DNA of 64,000 nt from NCBI GenBank assembly GCA_039583875.1, contig CM077153.1:64860482-64924481 (forward strand). Reading direction: 5' to 3'. Below are positions 10,971 through 22,205 of the stretch, piece after piece. Origin of the DNA: Platanthera guangdongensis (Eukaryota > Streptophyta > Magnoliopsida > Asparagales > Orchidaceae). The position numbers and the translations under genes were made by a program. The notes under the pieces were generated by a model. The model made no database searches. It was not told where the DNA came from and saw nothing but the letters and a program-made list of their open reading frames with translations. Numbering within the stretch: position 1 is the first letter of the stretch; each line of letters opens with the position of its first letter.

Positions 10971-11471
10971 TTAGCTTGTAATGGTCAGGATTCTTAGTTT
11001 TAATCTTAACAATGAAAAGCGGGAATCTGAAAGTGGTTTTGTGAATATATCGATAAGCTGTGAATCGGTGCCTATAAAACTGACTTTAATTGTATTTATC
11101 TTTATGTGGTCTCTAATGAAGTGATGACGCACATCAATGTGTTTGGACCTATAATGATGAACCGGATTATATGTTAAGTCAATTGCACTTTCATTATCAC
11201 ATTTTAATTCAATTGTGTCATGTACAATTCCAAAGTACTCAAAGTTTATTTCATCCAAAGAGCATGTGCACAACAACTAACTAGTGTCAATGTACTCGGC
11301 CTCACTGGTGGATAAGACAACAAAATTTTGTTTCCTACTCGACCACGAAATTAGTGAAGGGCCTAGAAAGTGACAGGTGTCGCTTGTGCTTTTACGGTCT
11401 AATGAACAGTCAGCATAATCAAAATCAGAAAAATCATGTAAAATAAAGGCATCGTTGTAAGGATACCACAA
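10971..11471 (-). pseudogene. Copia-A RNase H
   Basis: Copia-type RNase H at the C-terminus of the polyprotein. 'HDFSDFDYADCSLDRKSTSDTC' carries the first catalytic Asp region, 'STSEAEYIDTS' the Glu, and 'CDNESAIDLTYNPVHH' with 'SKHIDVRHHFIRDHI' the later Asp and His. It degrades the RNA strand of the RNA/DNA hybrid during reverse transcription. A stop at 11277-11279 separates two otherwise continuous halves. The usual ending, close to 'DIFTKPL', is present. Confidence 0.85.
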
Positions 11472-11479
11472 ACCTAACT

Positions 11480-12660
11480 TAGATGTGCCAATAAGATATC
11501 TAAATATACGTTTAACTGCTTTTAAATAAGATTATTTGGGATTATCTTGAAATCTAACACATAAACATACAGCAAATATAATATCAGGTCTAGATGTAGT
11601 CAAATATAAAATGATCTTATCATTCATCTATATAATGTTTGATCTATAGAGATACCACATTCATCCTTTTCTAATTTCAATGAGACACTCATGTGGGTAT
11701 TTGCTTGTTTTACATTTTCAAATCCAAACCTTTTTAACATATCATGAATATATTTAGATTGACAAATAAATATTTCATCATGTTTTTGAGTAATCTAAAA
11801 ACCAAGAAAATAAGTGAGTTCGCCTACCATGCTTATTTCAAATTCATTTTTCATAATTTTTATAACACTATCACACAATTGTTCAATCGTGGATCCAAAA
11901 ATAATATCATCAACATATATTTATAAAACTATAAGGTCATTATGAACATGTTTAATAAATAAAGTACAATCAGCATTACCCATTTTGTAATCATTCTTTA
12001 GTAAATAAACAGTCAATCTATCATACCATGTTCGAGGTGCTTGTTTCAAACTATAAAAGGTTTTTTCTAATTTAAAAACATGATCAGGAAACTTAAAATC
12101 AACAAAGTCTGGAGGTTGTTCTACATAAAATTCTTTTTTGATATACCCGTTAAGAAAAGCAGTTTTAACATCCATTTGAAATAATTTAAATCTTTTAAAA
12201 CAAACAAATGCAAGAAATATTGTAACTGCTTCTAACCGTGCTACGGGTGCAAAAGTTTCATCAAAATCTATTCCTTCAACTTGTGAATAATCTTTTGCTA
12301 CAAGTCTCGATTTGTTCCTAGTGATCCTAGATTCACTATTCATTTATTCTTGAAGATCCATTTAACACCTACAACAGCATGATTTGGCGGTTTTTCTACT
12401 AATTTTCAAACTTTATTACGTTCAGATTGATTAAAATATTCAGTCATAGTTAAAAATCAAGAATTATCATTCAAAACTGTTTCAACATTTTTAGGTTCTA
12501 TATCAGAAATAAAGCAAATATTTGAAAATAAATCATGTAATGATGAATGAATACTTACCCCTCTTGATGGTTCTCCAATAACTAAATCTTGTGCATGATC
12601 TTTTGAGAATTTTAGCTTGCTTGGAGGCACATATTCTTGCATTTCTTCTTCTTCTTGTTC
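11480..12660 (-). pseudogene. Copia-A reverse transcriptase
   Basis: The longest open piece (11921-12343) has '[27 protein letters not shown]', shortened here to the core '[12 protein letters not shown]', '[12 protein letters not shown]' (first catalytic Asp), 'VEQPPDFVD' and '[15 protein letters not shown]'. A stop at 11921-11923 separates it from the catalytic 'YVDDIIFGST' and 'YFLGF' just downstream. The upstream part (12457-12642) holds the N-terminal linker. Several stops show that the gene is inactive. Confidence 0.85.
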
Positions 12661-12726
12661 ATCTTCTTTTTCTCCTTCTCTGTCTTCAAGGATTTGATCA
12701 TCATCCGACCTTTGTAGGGGGAAGGG

Positions 12727-13640
12727 TTATTCATGTTGACCTGTATTATTAGTTTCTACACAAGAGAAAAACTCATCAAATTTAACATGAATAGTTTCTT
12801 CAACCGTTTTAGTCTGTTTGTTGTAAACTCTATAAGTCTTACTAGTTGAAGAATAACCAATAAAAATGTCTTCATCACACTTTTCATCAAATTTGCCTAA
12901 ATTATCCTTAGTATTCAAAATAAAACATTTACAATCAAAAATTTTAAAATAAGACACATTCGGTTTCTTTTGGAAGTATAATTCATAAGGTGTTAATTTC
13001 AAGAAGGGTCAAAGCATTACACGATTAATAACATAACAAGCAGTACTAATAGCTTCTGCCCAAAATGATCTAGGTAATTTGTATTCTGATACCATAGTAC
13101 AAGCTAGTTCTTGCAAAGTTCTATTTTTCCTCTCTACCACATCATTTTGCTGCGGTGTGCGAGAAGCGGAAAATTCATGTTTAATACCTAACTCATTGCA
13201 AAAGGATACAAATTTTTCATTTTCAAATTCACCTCCATGATCAGAACAAATGCATTTTATTTTTAAATCTATTTCATTTTAAACACGAAGACATAATTTG
13301 AAAAATTCTAAAAATGTATCAGATTTGGATAATAAGAAAATTGTTCAACATAAACGAGAGTAATCATCAATTAAAACAAAAGTGTATTTTCTACCACCTA
13401 TACTTGGTGTATTAACTGGACCAAGCAAATCCATATGAACCAACTGTAAAGGCCTAGTAGTGGAAACAACATTTTTGCTCTTAAATGAAGATTTTGAAAA
13501 TTTTCGTTTTTGACATGGTGAACATAAAGAAGATAGATTTTCAGGCAAAAAAGGTAAACATTTGACTAGTTTATTTTGAGACATTTTTACAATTATCTTG
13601 AAACTAGAATGTCCAAGACGCCTATGCCACAAATATAATT
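12727..13640 (-). pseudogene. Copia-A integrase
   Basis: GAG pre-integrase zinc-binding region 'MWHRRLGHSSFK' with 'CSPCQKRKFSKSSF', then the catalytic core: Asp in 'VHMDLLGPVNTP', 'IDDYSR', Asp in 'CSDHGGEFEN', Glu in 'TPQQNDVVERKNRT'. The C-terminal part includes 'TPYELYFQKKPNVSYFKIF' and 'DIFIGYSSTSKTYRVYN'. Integrase joins cDNA to target DNA. Stops and a frameshift lie between the two open pieces (12727-13002 and 13345-13632). Confidence 0.85.
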
Positions 13641-13991
13641 CATCATTTTTTGAAATAAATATTTTAAAGAAGAAAGTGACAAGTCATTAAATCTAATCAT
13701 GTAAATATTTTGAAATTTAGGAGCAGTAAGAACAATATCGTTAGTTTTGGAATCAATAATTTTGCATAAATTTGAAGATGAATCAAATAAAACATTTAAG
13801 CCAACATCATATAATTGAGTTATAGAAATTAAATAATGCTTCAAAACTTTGACATACAAAACATTTGAGATAGTAAAGGATTTGTTATCTACTACTCTGA
13901 TGTCGATGATCTTTCTTTTTTCGTTATCACCAAATGTAATTTCTCCTTTCTTCATTTCTAGGCTAAGGAACTTTGATTTGTTGCTCGTCAT
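13593..13991 (-). pseudogene. Copia-A protease / pre-integrase linker
   Basis: The frame carries 'MTSNKSKFLSLEMKKGEITFG', quoted here only as 'SKFLSL' and 'GEITFGDN', then 'NVLYVKVLKHYLISITQL' and 'VLFDSSSNLCKI', the usual flap and C-terminal part of a copia protease followed by the linker to integrase. The protease active-site triplet should lie just upstream (about 14000-14030), where I read a damaged D-S-S-C-S-R-H type motif. It overlaps the start of integrase in another frame. Confidence 0.65.
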
Positions 13992-14233
13992 GTGCTTAGA
14001 ACATCATGAGTCCAAGTATCACATGTCTTCCTTGTCCTTAGCATGCCAACACACCTAAAAAGAGGATGAGAGTAAAGATCTGGTTACTCAAGTGGTTCCT
14101 CCCATAGTATAGGTGGAAACCTTAGGTACCCAGATTTGTTTAACAGAACAATGTCCAGTTTTCTTACAAATGTGCATTATGCGACCAAACTTATTACATT
14201 TGGCACATGTGATGAAAGAAGTCGATAGGTTTT

Positions 14234-15120
14234 TCAAAATAAGACTTGAATTCTTTCTGGGTGCAACAGTGATAGTAGATTATTATTTTTAATTTTAAAA
14301 AAAGATTTTCTGGACTTTTCCTTATCGCCGACGACAGTCGATGTCGTCGGGCGATAGTGTTCTGGAGAGTACCCAAGTCCGAATTTTGCAGATCCATAGC
14401 ACTGGCTTCCCAAAATCATATTCTGTGATTTTTGGCTCATTCCAAACTTGTTAGTGGTCATTTCTAGATCACAAACTCGTGCTCTCAACGCAGTGTTTTC
14501 GGCAAATATGGTGTCGCATCGGTTTGCGAAGGACTTTTTACTGTCTTCTACTTGAGATTGAGAAACCTTTAGAGATCTCTCTAATGGCACTTTCTCTCTT
14601 GTAAGAGATTCAACCCGAGTCTGAGACTTAGAGAGATCTTTCTCATGATCTTGTATCCTTGTCGAAGAGGGACAATCCTCTTGACAAGTTGTTTTCTCGT
14701 TCCCAAGTATTTTTACTTCATTTTTAAATTTTTTATTTTCAGATTTAAGTACCTGAATTTCATCCAAATTTTTATATAAATATTTGCAGATTCTTAAAAA
14801 TTCAGAATATAAAACATCATAAGATTCAGGAGTTACCTCAGTGTCGCTCTGGACACTACTCTCTTCATCATACACTGAAATACTCTTTCCCATCAAACAC
14901 ATGTTGGTCGCCTCCTCAGTTTCTGAACCTGAACGGCTTGACTCCTCAGAAGTGGTGTCATCCCACGTTTCTGCCTTCAAAACTTTCTTCTTGTCTTTCT
15001 TCTTGTGTTACTTCTCCTGCTCTTTCAGATATTTTGGGCAATTGCTCTTAATGTGGCGAACTCTCCTGCAGTGATAGCACTCAGGTGGTGATCTCTCTTC
15101 ATCATCCTCTCCTTCATCTT
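14234..15120 (-). pseudogene. Copia-A gag C-terminal region: zinc knuckle and coiled coil
   Basis: A CCHC zinc knuckle (C-x2-C-x4-H-x4-C; 'ECYHCRRVRHIKSNCPKY') is encoded around 15030-15085. A stop-broken acidic region follows, then a 248-codon open frame (14234-14980) rich in Glu, Ser and Lys with 'CLMGKSISVYDEESS' and heptad-like stretches ('QVLKSENKKFKNEVKIL', 'QTRVESLTREKVPLERSL'). A long coiled-coil tail after the knuckle is usual in Sirevirus gag. The knuckle binds element RNA. Confidence 0.75.
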
Positions 15121-15185
15121 AGGCTTTGCCTTTCCTATATCCAGACTCTTGTCTCTTGAATAATTTCCTGAACAAATTTCTTCTT

Positions 15186-15989
15186 TCAGAATTTCTCATG
15201 AACTTCCTGAATTTCTTTACGAACACTCTCTCCTTCTCCATCATCACTCTCATCGGACTCGCTTTCCACTTCCTTCTTGGACTTCAATGCCAAAGCTTTC
15301 TTTCTTGTCTTTAGGCTATAATCCTGTTGTTGAATCCTCAACTCTACTTCATGGGTTTTCAGATTTCCTATCAGATTCTCAATTTTGAGAGACTTTAGAT
15401 CGTGTGACTCTGACATGGCAGTCATGTTTGGATTGAACTTCGGGAGAAGCCATCTAAGTATCTTTCTCACCAAATCTCCGTTTGAGAAACTTTTTCAAAG
15501 GATCCTCGAGTCGTTCACTATCTTACTGAACCTTGTGTACATGGAGTTTACATCCTCATCAACTTCCATCTTGAATTTCTCAAACTCAGACTCTAACTGG
15601 AAAATCTCCGAGTCTTTCACCTGCGATGTACCTTCATGAGTAACTTCAAGGAGATTTCATATATCATACGCAGCTTCACATGCACAAACACGATTAAATT
15701 CAGTCTTATCTAACGCGCAGAATAAGGCATTCATCGTCTTAGCGTTATTCTTGCAGCGAAGCTTATCAGCTTCATCTCATTTATCCTTGGGTTTTTCCAT
15801 TGAGACATTTCCTACTACAGTTATAGGAGAGGTGTAGCATGTTTCTACCATGCCCCAAAGGTCGATATCAAGTGCTATTAGAAAGCATCGTATTCGAGCT
15901 TTCCAATAGTTGTAGTCAGTGCCCGTGAACAAGGGGGGTCTACTTATACCTTGCCCCTCAGAAAATGCGTGAGTGTTTTGCGCCATCAC
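15186..15989 (-). pseudogene. Copia-A gag N-terminal region
   Basis: Starts at 15989 with 'MMAQNTHAFSEGQGISRPPL', then 'FTGTDYNYWKARIRCFLIAL' and 'LWGMVE', the classic N-terminus of Sirevirus/copia gag (UBN2-type). After frameshifts it continues with 'LLPKFNPNMTAMSESHDL' and 'LIGNLKTHEVEL'. Gag forms the particle. The start is chosen because it is the first Met and lies just inside the primer-binding site. Confidence 0.8.
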
Positions 15990-16020
15990 TCCCAGTGGTG
16001 AAACCGATTTCGGAGTAACC

Positions 16021-16033
16021 TACTCTGATACCA
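16021..16033 (-). promoter_or_regulatory. Copia-A primer-binding site
   Basis: TGGTATCAGAGTA on the - strand, two bases inside the 5' LTR, complementary to initiator Met tRNA. It fixes the element orientation as minus. Confidence 0.88.
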
Positions 16034-16035
16034 AA

Positions 16036-17384
16036 TGTTGGATCTTACGGCGCCTTTAGAGGGGGTGAATAAGGGTTAATTAATTTTTCTTACGCTAAAC
16101 AAATTTTACTTGGTGAATCAAACAATGCTAGTAGAAATTATGGAATGAAGACTAATTTTCCATAAGCAAACTTAAACACTTTGAAATATACAAAAGCTAA
16201 AATATAACAATTTATTTCAAAAGTACTAAAGTGGATAAAAAGTGTCTCTATAGAGCTAGAGACCAAGGCTTATGAAAAATACAATATACTTTTGTTTTCG
16301 CCGGTTCTTCTACCAAGAACCGTCAGGTTAAAGCGTATCTCTTCCTAGATCTTGCTACTATCCTCCCCTAGATCTACCTCGACCTAGACGTTGCATACAA
16401 GGCAACGATTTCTCCCTAAGCCACACAAGGACTTGGACGCACAAGGCGGCGATTTTCCCTAAGCCACACAAGGACTTAGACGTCACGCACAAGGCAGCAA
16501 TTTCTCCTAAGCCACGCAAGGACTTAGACGACACGCACAAGGCGGCGATTTCTCCTCTCAATTACAATAGCTTTACAATAGGAATAAAAACAAGACAAAT
16601 TCAAAACTTCTGAATAAAAACTCCCTTCAAACAAAGTGTTGATAATGTCGACGAATCCTAGCCAGGATTGCTTTGAATGCTGCGTACGTGCCGTCAAACT
16701 TTCGGCCTTCTTGAGAATATGGAGTAAAATCTGGAATCTGAAGCTCTCTGGTTCGTCTTAACAGGAAGATGCACTCCAGGTAATGAAATTCCTGATCTCC
16801 TCAGAAAATTGAATGGATTTTATACATTGGCGATATCGCCTAGCGACACTGGGTATCACCACCTGGCGATATCGGTAACTACTGCCACGTGTCGCATGAA
16901 CGCCTCATTTTCACATCGCAGATTCATCGATCGCCGAACGTGGACTGTCATTTGGCGACACTGGGTATCGCCAACTGGCGATAGAGATAAATGTCGCCAC
17001 GTGTCCCACGTACTGCTGATTTTCTCATAGCTGATTCGACGAACGTCGTTCGTCGATCGTCGAGCGCAGAATCGTCGATAGTCGTTGTCGCCGGTGGGCG
17101 ATACTCAATATCGTCTGGCGATATCTTCTAAGCTCCAATGCAGATTCGTCGAACGGAAATCGTCGGACGTCGATCGTCGATCGTCGAACGCCACTGTCGC
17201 CTGTGGGCGATACTCAATATCGTCTGGCGATATCTTCACTACTCATCTGTGTTGACCCGAAACATCACCCAAAATCCATTAGAGCTAGACATGTGATATC
17301 TGCATATCATAAACACTCATATAATAAATACAAACAAGATTTGTTATTAGCAAACCAAAGAAGCGTGGAATGCATGCTCCAACA
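16036..17384 (-). repeat. Copia-A 5' LTR
   Basis: TGTTGGATC to CTCCAACA, colinear with 6476-7865. It carries the same palindromic modules (TATCGCC...GGCGATA) and GTCGATCGTCGA clusters (17035-17200). The two LTRs differ by many substitutions and small indels, so the insertion is not recent. Confidence 0.92.
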
Positions 17385-17389
17385 GGAAG
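17385..17389. repeat. Target site duplication of Copia-A, right
   Basis: GGAAG, identical to 6471-6475. Confidence 0.92.
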
Positions 17390-18330
17390 ACGTCGCGACC
17401 ATCCAGCACGAGGTAGAGGCCGATCCCTTTTTGAATGGGATCCAAAAGGAGCTCGGCGCTGACGCCACCACCCATCCACCATACTCCCCGGTGGGAGGCT
17501 TCCTATTATTGAAGGGCCACCTCGCCCTCGCTCTGTCGTCCCCGAGCATCCCCTGCCTCCTCGCCGAGTTCCACGCCTCGCCCTCTGGAGGACACACAGG
17601 GGCCTTCCGTACGTACCGCCGCCTGGCGACCTCTCTCTATTGGCCCCACATGTTTCGACAGATAAAGGCCTATGTAGCCTCCTGCCTTGTCTGTCAGAAG
17701 GCCAAGTACGAAGCGACGTTTCTGGGTGGTCTCCTTCAGCCCCTACCTATCCCGGACCGAATTTGGGAGAGCATAGCTATGGATTTCACTACCTGGTTGC
17801 CACGCTCGCAGGGGTACAATTGCATAATGGTCGTGGTGGACAAACTGTCCAAGTACGGTCACTTCATTCCCACACGTCATCCCTACACCGCCGCCACCGT
17901 CGCAGAGAGCATCATCAGTGGCGTCATCCGTATCCATGGGTTACCCCGGTCAATCGTGATCCGCTCTTTTTAAGCAACCTCGGGACCACACTTTTTTGGC
18001 TGCAGGGCACTCTCCTCCGCATGAGCACCGCCTACCACCCACAGACGGATGGACAATCTGAGGTCCTCAATAGATGTTTGAATACATACCTCCATTGTTT
18101 CGTGGTGGAGCAACCCCGGAGTTGGGCCAAGTGGCTCAGTTGGGCGGAGTACTCCTACAACACCGCTTACCACTATGCGGTCGGCACCACACCATTTGAG
18201 GTTGTTTATGGCCGCCCGCCACCCTCTATTTTTCGCCATCTCCCCGTGGAATGCCAGGTAGAGAGTCTAAACACAGCTCTGCAGGGCCGAGATACTATCT
18301 TGGACCACATGAAGCACCACCTCTAACGGG
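17390..18330 (+). pseudogene. Gypsy integrase
   Basis: Zinc-binding H-H-C-C domain: 'GGHTGAFRTYRRLATSLYW' ending in 'CLVCQKAKYE'. Catalytic core: Asp in 'SIAMDFTTWLP', 'VVVDKLSKYGHFIP', then a frameshift at about 17960 so that 'RDPLFLSNLG' (second Asp) is read in the next frame, followed by 'STAYHPQTDGQSEVLNR' (catalytic Glu) and 'NTAYHYAVGTTPFEVVYGRP'. The line joins the RNase H side at 6470 once Copia-A and one GGAAG are removed. Integrase inserts the cDNA copy. Confidence 0.88.
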
Positions 18331-18828
18331 TCCAATAGAAGATGTCATCCTTTGCAAACCGGAAGCGGCGCGACCTTTCCTTCCAGGTAGGGGAGAAGGT
18401 GTTAATCAAGCTGCACCTGCACCGCCAGCTGTCGGTGGCCCACAAGCCCTGCACAAAACTCGCCCCCGGGTTTTTTGGCCCCTTTGAGATATTAGCATGA
18501 ATCGGTGTTGTGGCCTACCGCCTCCGCCTTCACGCAGGGAGCCGCATACACACAGTCTTCCATGTTTCCCAGCTGTGACGTGTGGTGGGCGAACATGCCG
18601 CCACAGACCACATCCCGGCAGACGTTGAACTCTCGGGCGAGGCGTCATACTACCCGGTCAAGATACTAGATCGTCGCTACCTCCTGCTGGGAGACGCAGA
18701 GGAGATCATGGTCGCTTGGGCAAATCATCCAGACACTGTTGCTACTTCACTACCCCGGGATGATTTCCGTCGTCAGCTCATTGATTATTGCCTTGAGGAC
18801 AAGACAAGTTTCCCAGACGGCGACATAA
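18331..18828 (+). pseudogene. Gypsy integrase C-terminal / chromodomain-like end
   Basis: After stops the frame gives 'SFQVGEKVLIKLHLHRQ', 'GFFGPFEILA' and 'IHTVFHVSQL', the GPY/F-type module. Then come 'PVKILDRRYLLLGDAEEIMV', 'AWANHPDTVATSLPRDDF' and 'DYCLEDKTSFPDG', resembling the chromodomain-type tail of plant chromoviruses. In that family the tail guides integration to certain chromatin. The terminal repeat begins directly at 18829. Confidence 0.75.
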
Positions 18829-19160
18829 TGTTACCAACTCAAAAGAAGAACCCGGCAAGAGAGGGCCGGTGGAGGAAGGAGAGAGGGAAGGAGGCAAGTT
18901 GGAGAAGAAACTCTTAGGGAGCAGCCCTAAATCTCACACATCCAAAATATAACTCTAATGGGCTCATACAATCCCCTTTATACCAGCATGGGTGCCAATA
19001 GAAAAATAAAAGCAACATTTAAATAAAAGTAAGCACATTCAAATAAAAGATAATTCGAGCCCGTCCATCATGCACTTTCAGTCTTGTTCGCTCCCGATGG
19101 CATAGATGTTGATGTCCTCCGAGTCGCCAAGGTGGCTTGTCGGCATGCACGTCGGTAACA
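18829..19160 (-). repeat. Terminal repeat of the gypsy element, right copy (inverted)
   Basis: 332 bp beginning TGTTACC and ending GGTAACA, the reverse complement of the left copy at 3483-3799. Its TATA box points back toward the gypsy genes. A normal 3' LTR would be in the same orientation as the 5' copy. Confidence 0.75.
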
Positions 19161-21099
19161 AATATTTTAGGAATAATTTACCTCTATGGGGAGAAAACAC
19201 GTGCACAAAACATTTACAACAAAAGACATGAGAAAATAATTAAAATCCAATTTTGTTCGTCAAAGTGACCAATGATTAGTTGTTACTGTGACCCACCAAC
19301 TGAATAACGAGTAGAGAAACAAGAAATATAGCAGAAGTACACCGGTAAAATAACGAGTAGAGAAACAAGAAATATAGCGGTAGTACACCAGTAAAGGATT
19401 TAATAAATGAGGATATAGTCATACGGAAGTCCCTCCTTTTACTCGGGAGATGTAAACAATCTCCCCATCCAGCACACCAAGATGCTTAGTTTGCTCGAGG
19501 AGGAAGTTTAATAAAACTAAGGTAATGGCGGGATATACGAAGATCCTTATTCATTAAATTTATAAATATAAATAAAGTGAAAGTGTGGGGCTAACGTTGA
19601 AGTAACGATGATTAAATTACAGTTAATCTACTTCGGGAAACTCTGATAGATACATAAAAGTATGTGGTACCTTAAGGAGGGGGAAAAGATCTACTATTGG
19701 GATTTCTCGTACCTTTCTCAAAGACTTTCTAACTAATAACCAGATAGATCTCCTAATCAGGACCTCGTCGCACTCACTATGTTAGGAGATAATAGCATCG
19801 TAAATAGTGGATCTCCATGATTTGACGAACACCAATGGATGCACCTTGGCTATGCTTGGTTGCCGGTTTGAAATTGATGTCATGCTAGTAAAATACTAAT
19901 AGAGAATAGAATTGTTATGTTAATGCGGCGAGATATCATATTGAAAACTTGCCGGGTTGATCTTACTTTCTCGGGACTTGCTATCTTGTTGGGTCACGTG
20001 TCAGCCGTAAATGATCCCATGTAGCACCCGGTGTTGATGCAACATATGGGATGATATTTTGGGGTATACAATTGATAGAGGATCACGGGGAAAAATAAAA
20101 GAGGAAGGAATCTCATGATGCAAAGTAGAACATGATGCCAAAATTGAATCATTCTAAAAATAAGAAGAGCGTGCATCTATATTATTTAATAAATGAATAT
20201 CTACCTATATTACATTCCGTGCAACCTGATTTTACATTTTTCTCTTCCCGTTCATCTCAGTGCCTGAACGTTGTGGAGGTACATTGTTCAACTGTCAACC
20301 TGTAAAAGACTTTTACCCCTTTCGAATTATTAAAATTGTCAAATTCGGTGGTTCACAATGAATTTTAATAATAATCATTATCAAAATTTGACTCACACTG
20401 ACGCAAGCCCATCACGGAAAGCTCCTAGCGATATACAGGGGCGCAATATTTTCAAGCTACAAAGATACAAAATTAATTGGAGGTGTGGGACTAAAGTCTC
20501 CTATCCAGTTTTTATAAGAGGTCACGAGCAGGCCGCACTGATTTTTTAATTCCATTATAATCTTCCAGTTGAATATTTTTTAATAACTATTTCCTCGCTA
20601 TATTTATTAATGCCAATATTCCATGCAGGCAGGCAGCACTAAATTGTTTATTACTTGCATTCATGTATGAAGTTTTTTTCATTTCATTTTATTATTCCAG
20701 CTGTAATACATGGCAGCAACATACGCGTGAAAACAATTTACTGCATTGGAAATCAGTTATTTATAACGTGCATAAATTGGTTTAAAATAGATGTTTATGA
20801 ATAAAAAAAAATTTAGAATAGATTTATGTAATTTCCTTTGGATTAAGGTATATTAATAAATTTATTACTAATAGATATTTATTTTTTTTCAAGCATCCTC
20901 GCACAGGTTTCAAGCGTGCTTGCTTGCTCTCGGACGCACGGGCTTCGCTCATCCCAAAGATACTCCCTACACTCGCAATCCCTCTGAGTGCAGTACTCCG
21001 GCTATCGTGTGATCACATGTTAATAAATTCATTATATTTATCCTTATTACTATTAAGTATTCAAAATCAGTTTAATTAGTTAATTTATATTTTTATTAC
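19161..21099. other. Unassigned region between gypsy and Copia-B
   Basis: About 1.9 kb with no coding similarity that I recognise on either strand; open frames are short and unsupported. The left part is moderately GC, the right part (20560-20900) AT-rich. It includes one tandem duplication at 19303-19397. Confidence 0.5.
19303..19397. repeat. 47-bp direct tandem duplication
   Basis: TAACGAGTAGAGAAACAAGA followed by AATATAGC(A/G)G and GTACACC(G/A)GTAAA occurs twice back to back. The units differ at a few bases. Confidence 0.85.
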
Positions 21100-21298
21100 T
21101 GTGGAGAAACGCAGGACGGAGAAAAATAACTCCAATTTTATTAATTCCTCAAAAACTACTTCAATACAAGTGTGAATACATTTATATAAGAAGGGAGAGA
21201 AGGAGAGAATACTAATCCTATGATGTGGGACTAACGAGAATATACATGGGCTCCAAGAGTGGGCTTTTCATATGAGATTTTACATTTTCTTGTTAACA
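21100..21298 (-). repeat. Copia-B 3' LTR
   Basis: TGTGGAGAAACGC to CTTGTTAACA on the + strand. A polypurine-type tract (- strand GCTTGCAGGGAAG, 21299-21311) abuts it. Confidence 0.9.
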
Positions 21299-22205
21299 CT
21301 TCCCTGCAAGCTAGAGCAAACAAGTTGTAGGCACCAAGCTTGGATAAGAAATGATGATATAGCGATCGAGAAAGGGCTTTGGTGAGGATGTCAGCAACTT
21401 GCTCAATAGCAGGGATATGCTCCAATTCCAACTTTTTTGATTGAACTTTTTTCCGGAATGAAGTGACAACTTCAATATGTTTGGTTTGCTCATAGAATAC
21501 TGGATTTCTGGCAATATGTATAGTTGATTGACTGTTACAAAACAAGATTGTCGAAGAGTAGAGTTTGACTCACAAATCATTAAGGAGGCTCTCAAGCCAG
21601 GTGAGCTCAGAGACAACTGCTGTCATAGCACGGTATTCGGCCTCAGCAGACGAGCGAGCAACAATACACTGCTTCTTGCTACGCCAGGTAATAAGGTTTC
21701 GACCGAAGTATGTATAAAAACAAATTGTGGAGCATCTATCATCAAGAGAACCTGCATATTCAGCATCAGAGAACGCAACAAGAGACAGAGAGGAAGATGG
21801 TTTATAGACAAGTCCTTGTCCCGGAGCAGTCTTCAAATATCTGAGAATGCGCTCGACGGCTTGGAGATGAGTTGTCTGAAGAGCATGCATAAATCGACTC
21901 ACAACTCCAAAAACAAACGAAATATCAGGTCGTGCAACCGTAAGATATATTAGCTTCTCCACCAAACGTCGACAGTACACTGTATTTGTAAGCAGTGGGT
22001 CAGAGTCAGATTCCTCTGTAGACAACTTGTGAATGACATTCAAAGGGGTGTCTGCGGGTTTACACCCCAAGTAGCCGGCATCTTGAAAAAGATCAATACA
22101 GTACTTCCGTTGGGATAGGACAAGGTCATCAAGACGTCGTGCGACCTCAAGTCCAAGGAAGTACCGAAACTTTCTCAGGTCTTTTGTCTGAAATGCTGAG
22201 TTCAA
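21231..22205 (-). pseudogene. Copia-B RNase H and RT C-terminal region
   Basis: The 211-codon frame 21570-22205 begins at the RT end ('FRYFLGLEVARRLDDLVLSQ', 'YCIDLFQDAGYLGCKPADTP') and runs into RNase H ('VAFSDAEYAGSLDDR' with the first catalytic Asp, 'ITWRSKKQCIVARSSAEAEY' with the Glu, 'ELTWLESLLNDL'). A frameshift moves the rest to 21231-21545: 'MFCNSQSTIHIARNPVFYEQ', 'TKHIEV', 'ADILTKALSRSLYHHFLSKL'. The coding part ends inside the 3' LTR, as is common in short-LTR copia elements. Confidence 0.85.

Larger units (their letters stand above)
6476..17384 (-). mobile_element. Copia-A: Sirevirus-like Ty1/copia retrotransposon
   Basis: A complete 10.9-kb element inserted in the gypsy body. The genes lie on the - strand in the copia order gag, protease, integrase, RT, RNase H from ~15989 down to ~10971. 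Long LTRs (1390 and 1349 bp), a Met-tRNA primer-binding site, several polypurine tracts beside the 3' LTR and a long region between RNase H and the 3' LTR (7866-10970) all point to the Sirevirus lineage. That last region carries an extra ORF on the opposite strand. Stops and frameshifts are scattered through the polyprotein, so the copy is probably dead. Confidence 0.92.
3483..19160 (+). mobile_element. Ty3/gypsy retrotransposon, split by Copia-A
   Basis: A + strand gypsy element in the order gag, protease, RT, RNase H, integrase, C-terminal domain. The body runs 3800-6470 and resumes at 17385-18828. Its sequence is GC-rich compared with the AT-rich surroundings. The ~320-bp end repeats are inverted with respect to each other, which is not normal for an LTR element. 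The five bases outside each end (3478-3482 and 19161-19165) do not match. Gag has lost its C-terminal part, and frameshifts and stops occur in most domains, so the copy is old and defective. Confidence 0.8.
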
